Shown: piece by piece, positions 1-12,500 of the stretch
Layout of the letters: every line of letters starts with the position of its first letter
How positions within the stretch are numbered: the first letter of the stretch is position 1
From: Distichodus sexfasciatus
Lineage: Eukaryota > Chordata > Actinopteri > Characiformes > Distichodontidae
Reading direction: 5' to 3'
Assembly (NCBI GenBank): GCA_032718565.1
Contig: JAVGVS010000024.1
Span: forward strand, 2,612,452 to 2,676,451
Length of the DNA: 64,000 nt
Position numbers and translations under genes: made by a program
The notes under the pieces: generated by a model
What the model saw: only the letters and a program-made list of their open reading frames with translations
The model's database searches: none
Told to the model about the DNA's origin: nothing

Positions 1-542
1 TTCATGAAAACTGTGTTAAGAACAAATTTCCTCAAGAAAGGTTGGTAGCCGATGCCCGGCGAACGCTTTAAACTTTAACCCGACAAGGTTCAATGACATG
101 CCTGTGGTCGCACGTCAGATGACGTGAACGAGTGAATGAGTGCCGTGAAGTGAAGTTTCTTATCTCTCTTTGGTGTTACAGTAGACACCCATCATGGTTT
201 GCGCTGGAGTTTAACTACGGTAATAAACCCATGAGTCTTCTGCTCTCCAGCCCCGAGATGTTAGTGCCTTAACGGTCACCAACTGACGTCACTATGCAGT
301 TCTTCCAGCTCTCCCGAACAAGCAGAGACCGGATAATCGCGTTTAAAGCGAGGATAATGCAATTCGGAAGACGATCGGCAAGGAATACCCTCCATCGCAA
401 GGCGTAACGCGAGCTGCCGCAATATTCTTTAAAAGCTCGGTGTCCTTGAAGGCGTGGCGCCGTTAACTCTTATCCTGCTCGTCACGCTGTCAATAAAGGC
501 ACACTGCGTGCACACTGAGTACATAGAAAATGAAGCGAAGAG
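1..542. other. PLS3 upstream intron, left edge
   Basis: No coding exon, RNA gene or repeat is recognised here. It precedes the first visible PLS3 exon, so it is taken as intronic or 5' flanking DNA. The plastin start codon and its first ~24 residues are not found anywhere before 3544. Confidence 0.4.
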
Positions 543-1251
543 AGACTATATCGGTTTTATTTTTTCCTGAATTCCGTTTTTTTCCATCTTTATTCTTCTG
601 AATTCCGTGTTTTACGTTATAATCATATTTATTCACCTAAAAAGTGTCTAATTATGGAGTGGATGGGAAAAAAGAACAATGTAGTAGAAAAAAAATCTCA
701 CATTCAACTTCAACAAAGTGCTGGGGTTCAGCAGAACATTTACTGCTTTGGTAAAACATTTACCTGTAAACAACAGAAAACATTCATTTTTTGGTGCCAA
801 ACCAAACGTTTCTGATGTGCGTGTTTGACTGTAGGTGGTCGTCACGTGTTCTTGCGGGTGCAGTCTATCGTGTGCTGGCAAAACTTACAAAAGAGTTGTT
901 CTCCCGATTCATAAAAATCATGTGGGTATTGTTCTGCTCTAAACTTAGCACCGACACTCCAATTCCGTCATTTTTTTGAGGACTTGGGTGTTTCAGCCTC
1001 TTCTCCATAGCTGACCGTTGACGTTTCCCCCTCTGTGTCTGTGCGTTTGTGTGTGTGGAAAGCTGAGTCCCGCCTCAACAGGTAACACGTACAGGGGGCT
1101 GCAGCAGCCAAAACTGATTAGAAACCATTGCTTTGCTTTGCCCACACACCGATATCAGCCAATTATACGACGTTCCGCGTTTTACAATTTTATTTGTTGA
1201 ATTCCGCGATTCCGTCCGCGTTTTCCACATCGTGGAAGTCATAGGGCCCTA
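543..1251. mobile_element. Non-autonomous DNA transposon, family A, uninterrupted copy
   Basis: This stretch is closely similar to 54255-54903 plus 55551-55611. Its right end carries the motif CATAGGGCCCTAG; the left terminal repeat is eroded in this copy. It has no transposase reading frame. It is useful because it shows the site where element B later inserted in the other copy. Confidence 0.75.
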
Positions 1252-3543
1252 GTCCTGCTTTATTATTGATTTTATAAATACAAGTTAATGCTCAGCTCTT
1301 TAGACAAATGTTTGTACTGTCTGCTGAATGGTGTTTATGTAACTTGACCTACAATGAATACGTTTGGGAACTTGGCTTAACTTATAAAGACGTGTATTTA
1401 AGGATGACTAGTTTACCACACCCACTGGGCATCATTCACCCGTTCTTAAGAAGAAAGTGTTCCTACAACACACGAAAGCAGTTCTCACAAAGATTCTGAT
1501 ATTCGCCAACGTTCAGCCGTCTATGCAAAACCACCAGCCAAAATGACCACTAGTAATTATCCTGTACAATTGTTTTATAGTGTTACTGGTGCTGCAGACG
1601 GAAGGATCTTATCTGTCACCTTCGCTCTTTAACCATTAAATTACTGCCTGATTTGCCTTCGCATTACCGTGGAGATCGTTGACACAGTCAGAGAAATTCT
1701 AGGGTGGAGCGGCCAGACGTGCGTCTAGGGCAGCGGTGCTGGTCTGGGATCACCACGCCCGTCGTTATTATCATTTTATACAGGATGTGACGGATAGAAG
1801 CTGGTCATTTATCAGCAGTCGGTGACGTTGGATCCACACAAGCGCGGGGTAGAGTTTCAGCTCAGACTCGTTGCGGCCGACTCTAGACCTCTGGCTCGTT
1901 TTTCAGGACAAATGAGTAATTTTCTTCTAATTTTATTAGCACCGTGACTTCCTCTGTCTACTATACTTACACCATCTCATGGAGTTATTTTTATGGTCCT
2001 TCATGTGACGTTCAGTCTCGAGGACAGTCACCTGACACCATCCAATACAGTCACAGTGTTTTTTTATACATAAAATAATACTTTAAAATGTCTGAATACA
2101 TGACTGAGATTATTGTTATGCTTAAGGAAATGCTTGATTTAAATACTGTTTTCCTACTAAAACAATATTACACACATATATGCTAAATTGTTTGTTCTCA
2201 AAAATTGATCGTTTAGACAAATATTTCTTCTTTCTTATTGATTACACTGTAACACTATAAAATTGAAAAAAATTTGATTAGTTGAAAATGAAATACTGAA
2301 GTTTATTATTTTGGACCAATTTGGCCTATAAAATGAGCTGCCTTTGCAGAGAACTACATTTCCCACAATCCTCTGAGCGCACCCCGCTGTCGTGTCACAA
2401 TGATGCGCTGGGTGCGCGTTCCAGAATAAACGATGGAAAATCTAAATAAAAACGGCAGAATTGTGAGTAGAAAGCTGGTTGTTGTGGTTATTTATCAGCT
2501 AAAATATGGTTTGTGTCTGTAATAAAGGGGACGTTTTGACCGAACTGGAGCGTTTTAGCGAGTAACGGCGCTCATGCACACGGTCATTAAGACGGCGCGT
2601 GTGTTTACATCGAGAAAAATGTCATTTAGGTGTTTTTAATGCATTTACTTGTGTTTTAGTGCAGGAACGTCTCACAAATACTTTCACATGCAGAGGGATC
2701 AGGTCTCGTCTTGATGGCGCCACTGAAAACGTGTCGCTATTGTTCCCATTATTTTAATTAACTGTGAAAGTCGTTTTTTATCCGCAACTTTGACTTGCTC
2801 CCGCAACTTTATTGCAACAAAATGCCTAAAAACTTTCATCGCAATTTGTTAGAAAAGCTACGCAATCAGGCATTTTAGGCTGCAACAACTGATAAGGTAT
2901 ACAGTGCTATAGTCTTTAGCAGTCGAGCTGTGCATCAAAAATGCCCCCAGAAATGTCCTACCTGCACTTTTTTGCTTGTTTTTATTGTAAATTTGTCTGC
3001 GTTAAAGGCAAAGTAAGACGTCATTGTGAACAAGTACAAGTATAAACCCTGTCAGTGAGCGACGAGCTCCACCCTAAACAGTCATTCTTCATCAATTGTA
3101 ATCGATGTAAAATAAATTTATATTGATCTGAGGTGATATTGCCCAGCCCTGTTCCTGAATGTATCAAATTTTTTCTCTAATATTTTTGTAACGGAAAGCA
3201 GTGGGCGACTTCATGTCTTTTTAGTGGTTCGGGATTCAGGCTGCTCATCTCCAAAGTGAGCAAACAAGCTCTCTCGTGGTCCTTACGTTGAGCGCGGATG
3301 GGAAGAGCTCATTTAGATTGCGCTCGAGGGCTCTCCATTGTTCGAAAAAGGCCTCCCGAACCGAACTGATGTTCCCTCTTCCCCGTCTTTGTTAACGCTT
3401 AATGGTGACTCGTGCTAATAAACTGACTCACTTGGGCGGAATCCCGGAATCACTTGCGGCCGTTTACCAAATGAGAGGGCGTGTAGGGCGTCGGGCCCTG
3501 AACAGCGCCCTAAAAGCGTCTTCCTTTGTTTTTCTGTGTGCAG
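1252..3543. other. pls3: PLS3 intron, mostly AT-rich unique DNA
   Basis: No exon seen. A short copy of a dispersed repeat (2786-2892, family D) lies inside. The intron ends in a phase-1 acceptor (AG at 3542-3543). Confidence 0.5.
2786..2892 (-). repeat. Dispersed repeat family D, fragment
   Basis: A run containing 'aatgcctaaaaactttcatc' and 'caggcattttaggctgcaac' recurs at 11213-11335 (same orientation) and 17406-17530 and 56214-56360 (opposite orientation). It is probably part of a non-autonomous transposon; class not determined. Confidence 0.6.
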
Positions 3544-6500
3544 ATCTGGACAACAATGGCTACATCAGCGACTACGAGCTCCACGACCTGTTCAAAGAGG
3601 CAAACTTGCCACTGCCGGGCTACAAAGTGCGCGAGATCATTCAGAAGCTGATGACGGAGGGAGACAAAGACAAGGACAATAGGATCAGCTTCGACGAGTT
3701 TGTTGTTGTAAGTGTCTTGACGATAACGTGCTTGATGTACAGTATGTCGACCCTTTTGTACATTAAGGGCCTGGTCCTTTCGTTTACACGTTTTGAAAAA
3801 TCATCACTTTGGAGGGCGTTTTAAAAAATATATTTGTGGCAAAAACTCAGTTTACATATAAACGAAAGGCCCAACTTTTGAAAATGCATTTCTAAAAATA
3901 TCTGCAGACGTGTAAACAGGCCCTAACATGCAGAACAAAGTGCTTTGCATTAACAGTAAAATCTGGAAAAGCAACTAGCAGTCAGAGATTGAAGTATTAA
4001 TAAGATGTGAAAGATGATCAAGTTTAAACATGATGATATGTGACCCTCCACGGCAAAACCAGTCGCTTGTCGCAAATTTTCAAAATTGAGTTATTATGTT
4101 TTCATGAAAGGGCATAAATCAAGCTTCAAAACGATACCTATATGGAATGAATGGGACGACATATGACTGAGATATCAACATTCAAAGGAGTCGGGTTTCT
4201 CCTGTCACGCCAAGTGAGAAACGGAGAAATCTGCCTTTGAAGTTGACTATCGCCGTAGCACTCACAGACGCTTGGTGCGGTCGCGGCTACGTTTGCATTT
4301 ACGGTAGCCTACGCTGCATTCACAGCCACACGGATAGCCTACCTGCGTTAGGTTAACTGAACTCGGGAGACGAAGATGGATTCCGGAGAAATATCTTCAC
4401 GCTAGTCAACCAGTGGATTTACCGTAAATATTGAAGTAGAGCGGTCAAAACAGAAACTTTTAACATTCTGCTGGAATTGAATTCCTCACCTCAAGAAAGT
4501 CACGTTTTTAGGATGGAAAGGGTAAGTTTTTCAGCCAAATTTATTCACAACAGTACAGTATAGACCTTCCACTGTTTCAAAACACTAAAAACAAAAAATC
4601 CAAAATTTTACCTCACGCAACATAAACGCTCGTTTTTCTCGGGAACCTCCGTTGGGACAAGCGACTGGTTTTGCCGTGGAGGGTCACAAATGACTACAAG
4701 AAAGGAACCGCAGAAAACAACAGATTTGAAAAATAATAGCTTCTCTGCCCCTCGTCCTTCCTCGCTTTTCACAGAATGATTAAATACGCCAAAATTTTCC
4801 TGCCATTTGCATTGTTGATTATCTCCGAGCAGCTCAGATCCTTCTTTCAGATGACTTTGCTTAATGCTGTTAGAGACTTCTGGCAAATTTGTATAATCGT
4901 GCTCTAAGTCGTCCCGCTCGGAGGAGATTTATTAAGCAAAATCCCAGATAAGTAGACTCAAGCCATGCTTTAAGCTAAAACCAGATCTATCCGATTCGGA
5001 TGTAAATAACTCCTTCCAGTAGTGGCGAGTGTTAACAGTGCTGATGATGTATCTTTACTTGTTGTTTTTCCACCTACTCATCAGTTCCGACTTTTCCCAG
5101 AAGCCTTTTTTTTTTCTGCTTGCCACAACTTTGTGGCGCTGGTCAGAGGAGAAGGGGGTTGGGGTGGAGGAGGAGGAGGAACAGTTTGCAGTCACTCACT
5201 GTTGAGTCATTGTTGGCTGGGTGCAGAATTCCCCAAGACAGATGTCTGTGTCTCAGACTGCTTATCCGACATGTGCTTTAGGGCAGGGCCCTTCCCCCAC
5301 AACCACCCCCCACCCCGTGTCCAGTCGACAGTCTGCTGTCAATGGGCCAGTGTTTATTTGCACTGCTGCAATAAAGCGGTCCACAGGGTCAGGAGGGGTT
5401 TGGTGGGGAGGGGAGTTTATTGCAGCTGGTGGCAGAAGGGTTTGGCCACTTGTTCCAGTTGGAACCAACAAGGCTGAGCCGCAAGCTTGGGTGTGGCAAA
5501 TGTTGTGAGGGTGTGTGGGGGTTAAGTGGGGGTGTAAATTGTAAATTCGGCATCTGCTGGTATCACGAAGTCTGCCGGAATGCAATTTCGATCCCATTCA
5601 GGTTCACAATGTCCTGTGCTTGTTTAACGCGATTACTTCTGCTCGCGTCAAGTCACAACAATCAACTAAAATATTAACATTTTTATTCGCAGCCTGTGTT
5701 GTCATGCTTAATAAAAGTTACGACCAAACCAGCCGATTAATTTGTCAAGGGATGTTAGGAAATATTTTTCTATAAACAGTACTTTTTGTTATTTAGATTT
5801 AATTTCTTGTAAGGTTTCTTGCACTGATTTGTTAATATTTAAATTCTGTTTTCATATGCAAAGACTTCTTCGAGGCTACATTCCACTACGTGTTGTCCTT
5901 TTATAACTGTACATGCGACAAAGAATCTTGATCTTGATGTCATGTTCGCATTTTGGATTGATGTTGTGGTATCGTTGAGTTGATGTATCAATGTAGATCG
6001 ATGTATCGTTACGCCTTGAGGCTGCTCAGAGGTTTTCAACCACTGTGGTTCTGTCCCAGGGACCACCATTCAGGCTAGGCAGTAGTCTGCGGCCCCCTTT
6101 GTGCCTCTGCGCGTGGGCGTGTGCCCATTGAGACTGCTTGTGTGTAGGACCCAGACTTTGAATGAATTAATTGATAAAGATGCTCACATCAGCTGGAAAT
6201 GTTCAGAAAAAGAAATCAAATTAAATCATTTAAAAACGTGGTTTCGGTAGTGAAACTGGATTGCGTGTCACGGACCACCTGCAGTGCCATTACGGACCAC
6301 CAGGGGGTCGTGGAACCGCGGTAAAAAAAAACACAAAAAAAACCCCAGCTATGGCACATGTCAAGCCCTTACCCTCTTCTCGAATCTCTCTCTCTCTCTC
6401 CAGATCTTCCAAGAGCTGAAAAGCAGCGACATCGCCAAGAGCTTTCGCAAGGCCATCAACAGGAAAGAGGGCATCCTGGCCATCGGTGGCACGTCAGAGC

Positions 6501-9500
6501 TGTCCAGTGCGGGCACACAGCACTCTTACTCAGGTGCAGAGCTTAACTAAAGGCCACTCTTATCATATTAATAATGCATAGTAGAAGTGTAAGGCTGTTT
6601 TTACGGCTATGAGGTCATCTAGGTCGGAAGATAAGGTTTTTTGTGTTGTCGCTTCACGAACGTTCTTCTCGTGTGACGTTAATTTACGCAATCCAGAGGA
6701 GGAGCAGTTCGCCTTTGTAAACTGGATCAACACCGCGCTGGAGAAAGACCCCGACTGCAAACACGTGCTGCCCATGAACCCCAACACGGACGACCTCTTC
6801 AAGGCAGTGGGCGACGGCATCGTTCTGTGGTGAGTCTAGATGGCGATTTTTCGCCTTCTCTTCGAGATTCTCACCGTCATTTTTAAAGAATGGGCTTATT
6901 TTCTGTTTTTTTTTTTTTTTTTTTTCACCAGCAAAATGATCAACCTGTCAGTGCCTGATACCATCGACGAGAGAACAATAAACAAGAAGAAGCTGACCCC
7001 CTTCACAATACAGGTTTGTGTTCGCCCACACAGCATTGTCGCAGTCTGTTGTTCGGCGAAACGTGCCAATGCGGTAGAGATTCCTTTCCGCTGCGTCAAC
7101 TCGGAAGGAGGCTGCGGATTTTGCAAGACTCTTAAGCCGTTCTGTTCTCTCAGGAAAACCTCAACCTGGCCCTGAACTCGGCCTCGGCCATCGGCTGTCA
7201 CGTGGTGAACATCGGCGCTCTGGACCTGCGGGAGGGAAAACCTCACCTGGTGTTGGGGCTTCTGTGGCAGATCATCAAGATTGGCCTGTTTGCCGACATC
7301 GAGCTGAGCAGAAACGAGGGTGAGATTGCCGGTGTTTTGAACTTTGTAAAAAGAGCCCTCGTTCGCCAGCCGTATTGGGTTTTCGATTATGCGTCCAAGT
7401 TGAAAATATGATGTAGACTTTTCTTAAGAATTTTGGAGCGATGCAGAGTGCACATGTTTGGATGGTGGACGCCTTTCACCTCACACTCACCACAGACACT
7501 CGATGCATCAGCTGTTAAAATGAAACCTGTTGACAGCGAGCTCAAAAGCCCAAACACTGCAGCTATTCAAAAGGCCTGATGGCAGTGGTTAGGAATTTGG
7601 GCAAACAGATAGTGAATCTCCTTGGTGGTGATTTATTAGGTGCGGGGAGGAATTTGGTCAGTAAAAGCCTGGGGTTGTTGACCTATTAAATTCAAACCAC
7701 GCATTTGCTCTGTCCAGTTGGCATGCTTGGATTTTGCAGCAGTGTGCGTGTGCGTGTGTTGCTCTACCGTACCGCCCAAGTAGGAGTGGACGGTATAAAA
7801 GGTATGCGATATAAATTTGGCCAACGATAGAGATTTTGATCATACCGGCATACCGCTGCAATTTCCGCTCCTCGCCCGCGAAAATGACGTAACCAAGTCG
7901 CGTCAAATGCACGAAAACCACACCACGAGGCATTTGTTTTCGGAAAATGGAGAGAGAGTGTACGGAGGGGCAGCTCGTTAAGAAGACCGGTGCGACGTCC
8001 ATAATCTGGACATGGTTTGGATTTAGGGTCTCGGATACTGAGCAGAAAAACATAATCTGCAAAATATACGCTGTTGAATATGAGAGAAGCCAAAGAATGC
8101 GCCATTACTTTTCCGGCCTGGGCCCGTATGTTTCGACAAGGGAACCGCTCCGTCTGCCGCTCGACTCGCCACGCCACGTCCGATCGACGGATTTGACCAG
8201 AAACGTCCTTTTTATTTAATGGCGGAAATGATTAAAGATTCTTTATTTGCCACATGCTTAGTTCTACAGGCATAATGTGCTGAAATGAACACCTGGCTCC
8301 CTCGTGACACTGTGCAGGTCATTGTAAATAAAAGTAAGAAATTTGAGAAAGTAAGTAAATAAAGCTGAGAACTAAGTAAAAACATGAATGTAAAATATTT
8401 ACATTTATATATTACATTTGAATGAAAGTTAAATGATAAGGACATTGGGCCACTTTCACTTGTGCAATTTCTTACGTTTTTTGGTCTAAAAAAAGTTACG
8501 ACATTTAAATAATATATTTTTACACGGCTGTAGAACTGAAGAAAACTCAATAAGCTAATGTTTTACACAAACAAGGAAAGAACTGTTACTTTAAAGTAAC
8601 AGTTATATTGAAATTTACAGATCTAATTATATACCGCAATATATATCGTCTATCGCCTAGGGCTCAAAATGTACCGCAGTATGATTTTTTTTGCCATATC
8701 GCACAGCCCTATGCCCAAGTATCTCTCCTGCTGGTACTGTAGTATGTCTGGGCTTACGATATTTTCAAGTTACAATGGGCTCATGGCAGACAGACAGACA
8801 GACAGACCTTAGTTATTCTAGCTGTCAGTTGTTGAAGGTAATCTGGTGAGATTTCACCCCGTGCTTCCTGGAGCATCTCCCACAAGATGGACTGGCTTGA
8901 TGGAGTCTTGCTCCGTACCACACGCTGAACCTGCTCCCACAATAGGGTTGAGATCCGGAGACCGTGCTGACCACTCCATTACAGTCAGGATTCTGTCTGA
9001 CTGCTTATTCTTTTAATATTGCTGACACATTTTGGAGCTGTGTTCTGGGTCATTATCCAGTTGTAGGATGAAATTTGACAAAGATCATTATTTTTGACTC
9101 TGACCATGTCTGCATCTCCTGCTGCTTTGCTTTATTTCTTGAATAAACAAGAACATTTCCAAGTGATCCCCAACGTTTGAGCGGTAGCTTACTGTGTATG
9201 TACAGTGTATATATGCACCGTTCAAAGTAACGATTTTGCTGTTAAAATAAGAAGTTCGTATTGCCACAGTATTGCATTCTAGATTGGGAATTTGCGGCTC
9301 CCGTGACTCTACCCAAAAAAGGATCGTGTTTGTGAGCGTTACTTATCCCCTGGAATGTTTGATGAGGAGGGGCAGAAATCAGACATGCAGGAGTCTTCAT
9401 GGAAAAATCGGGCTTAATCTGCCTTTTTTTCACCCTGGCATTCCAGTTCCAGGTAGATAGTACCGAAATAGTCTTACCAGAACTGTCAAACGTAAACAAG

Positions 9501-12500
9501 ACCTCATAAGAAGGAGTGACGGCAGCGGTAGGAAACACCCAGCAGTGAAATAAGAAAGCAAAATTGTAAAAATGCAGAGAAAAAGAATGATCAAAAGTAG
9601 ATCGGTTATACCTTATGTAACTATTTTTCCATAGAAAGCCTGAAGGTGAGTGATTATTTGTCATTGTGAACACACCACAGCACGGCACACAGTGCATCTG
9701 ACTCCTGCATTTGACCCATCCGCGAAGGAGCAGTGGGCAGCTAACGAGCGCCCGGGGAGCAGTGCTTGGGGACGGTACCTTGCTCATGAGTACCTCAGTG
9801 GTAACTTTACCGGTCCTGGATTCGAACCTGCGACCTTCTGATCACGGGGCGAACACCCCACCGTTACGCCACCAGCTGTCCCTGCCTCGCCACTTTTGTG
9901 TTTACATGCACACAGCCGTGCTAACAAGTCCTGCATGATCGTGTTTGGATTGCCCACTGCGGTGTGAGTAAAGGGACGTGTGCTGATGCCTGCGTGTGTG
10001 TGTGTGTGTTGGGCAGCCCTAGCCGCTCTGCTGCGGGAGGGAGAGACCCTGGAGGACCTGATGAAGCTCTCCCCCGAGGAGCTGCTCCTACGCTGGGCCA
10101 ACTTCCACCTGGAAAACGCCGGCTGGCACAAAATCAACAACTTCAGCTCCGACATCAAGGTGACCGCGCTCATCCTCGCATCGTCCCGCTACCATTTCTC
10201 TGCTCTGTTCTGTTACTATAGATGCTTTCTTCCTTGGGTCTGAATGAGTAGATGAAGCACATAACCAAATGATAAAGTCTCAGCACGTTAGATGGCTAGG
10301 TTACCAAGTGATAACACGGCAGCGGCGTCTGACTTACTGCCAAAAACCCGTTTTCTTGGACCAGACGCGGTGGCAGTATTTTCAGAAGCAATACATTTAG
10401 GATACCTCAGGTAAAACTGGAACTAGAGCCAACAATCTAATACTGTCTTTCCGTACAGTTTGAGTAAAGGTTCCAGTTCCAGTAATCAAGTACCCAAACC
10501 ACTGAGGTACTCACCAGAATATATAAACACACCACATTAGGATATTTATCGTTCCTTAGGGTTGTTTCAGCCTGGCATGAAGGAAAACTAGTACCCAAAG
10601 TACCCAAGGTTCTGGAAAGATTCACTTCATTTTAAGCTTTGTTCACACTACAGGATTTGAAAGGATCGGATACAAGTGCAGGTTTGATCGGAGATTAAAA
10701 GTCATTTTCTATGGACACTACAAAGACGTTAACAAGCGAGCACGCCGGTCAGATCTGCTAAATATCTAAGAGTGTTGCCGACAAGCTACAGCCAGTAAGA
10801 GTGTCCTCAGTTCATAGAAGCCAAAAAAACATGATGGACAGTCAGACCCTCCGGGATTTGGCGATGTTATGATTGCAACTATTAACACAAATTCGGCCGA
10901 TCCCTGCCAATTCTTCCCAACCTTGGAATTTAAACCAGTTACCGCAACCGTTCTGCAATATTTGACCAATCATTATCGGTTCCCCCAAAACGTCGAGCCA
11001 TACGTCAGCGAACTCACTTCCTTGTTACGTTTGGAAGATGCAGGAAATGTGTGTGATAAAAACGCTTCAGCTTTACCTTCAAAAATAACTACGTTTATTT
11101 ATTTTAATTTCCTCCTTCCTTCCTTCCTTCCTTCCCCCGCCACCCCTGTGAAAAGTTTTATCTATCTATCTCTATCTAAAGGTTAATGGCTAACAAAAAT
11201 AATCGTTAAAGAATAATTGCTCCCTCAACTTAATTGCAACAAAGTGGCTAAAATCGCAATTTTTTAGAAAAGCTGCTGCAAAATTAGCCATTTTGGGCCG
11301 CAACAATTTCAAAAAAGATCCGTGAAATCCTGGAGGAACTGCATATTCATATTTCAGAATTATTGGTGCAGCCATCTGTCCATTTCCAGAATCGTGTAGT
11401 GCAAACAAGGCATAAAGGTTCTGGTCATCAGGTACCCAGAAGACTACAGCTCTCACCCAGAAGACATACTCACAGTGCGCTTTGACGTAATCACGCATCA
11501 CATTGTGATATTTTGCTCCTCCTTCTGTGATCTTTCAGCAACAAAAACTAGCACCCAAATGTTGTGGAAAGGCGAAGTTTATGTTTCCGTTTTCAGGTTT
11601 GCAATGCAAAGGCACCCTTAATTCCACATGTGCATAAACATTCGTGCTGGTGCCATCAAATCAGCTCTTCCTGCGAGAGAGGGAAGGTGCAGTGTCACTG
11701 TGACGCCTGATGCAAAGGCTCTTGGCGCCTTCTCCCGTGCCACGACGGCATCGTGATGTATGAGCCAATCTCAAGATTAGCTTTTAGAGTCGGGCCAGCG
11801 AGGTCAAGCAGCAGCTAGTGATGCTCTCGGAGCCAGAAAATAAAAGATTGTCCGCTTTCGCTGTATTTCTTTAATGCATCTTGAGCAGACAGTAACATCA
11901 TATGAATATCTTCAATGTGCCTTTGTCACACTTCCTGGTTCCGCTGGTTCTGAACGCTCTAATCAGTAAAGCGGCGTGCTGTCACTTCCCGTTCACATCG
12001 GCCGTCTGAGACACAATGGCCGCCCTCTCTGGCCGGTGTTATTGTAACGTACCTGGCTTCTCTACTTCAAAACGGCGGCACCCTTACCTCAGCTTTCAGC
12101 ATTACCCTAAAGGTGAAACGCAACAGTGAGGTTGAGCACAAGGGATGAGGGTCCGTAGAGGCGTCTGCAGCTTACGCTTCGTTACATGTCCAAGAGCAAC
12201 GTCTAAAGCCAGTGCTACACCGTGGAGATTTTTTGTCCTTTGCCGTGAGTGATTATTTGTGATTGTGAAATGTAGATTATGTCCAGGAAGAAAGTGTTTT
12301 CTCCACGTCGGTTGTAAACTATTCTGATCTCATGAAGCACCTCTCATCCTCTCATCTGCATCCAAATTCTTTAATATATTTGAACATTTTTAAAAATTGA
12401 ACGCAGTAGTTCATTTCCCTGCTCACTAGTTACTTTTACTGTATAATGCTGTACTTTTTGGGTGAAGTAACCGGTAACTAAAGTAACAGACCCAACAGGA

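Noticed and set aside
3402..3543. Upstream extension of the first PLS3 exon to an ATG at 3402
   Set aside because: The residues before 3544 do not resemble plastin, and a good acceptor (polypyrimidine tract and CAG) lies exactly where the conserved exon begins.
5022..5597. Overlapping open frames on both strands in a PLS3 intron
   Set aside because: They arise from a G-rich/C-rich stretch with few stop codons; no recognisable domain or splice context.
9645..9883. tRNA-like A and B boxes as a possible tRNA gene
   Set aside because: The same head recurs with an identical body and tail at several sites, so it is the promoter part of a SINE; no complete cloverleaf is evident.
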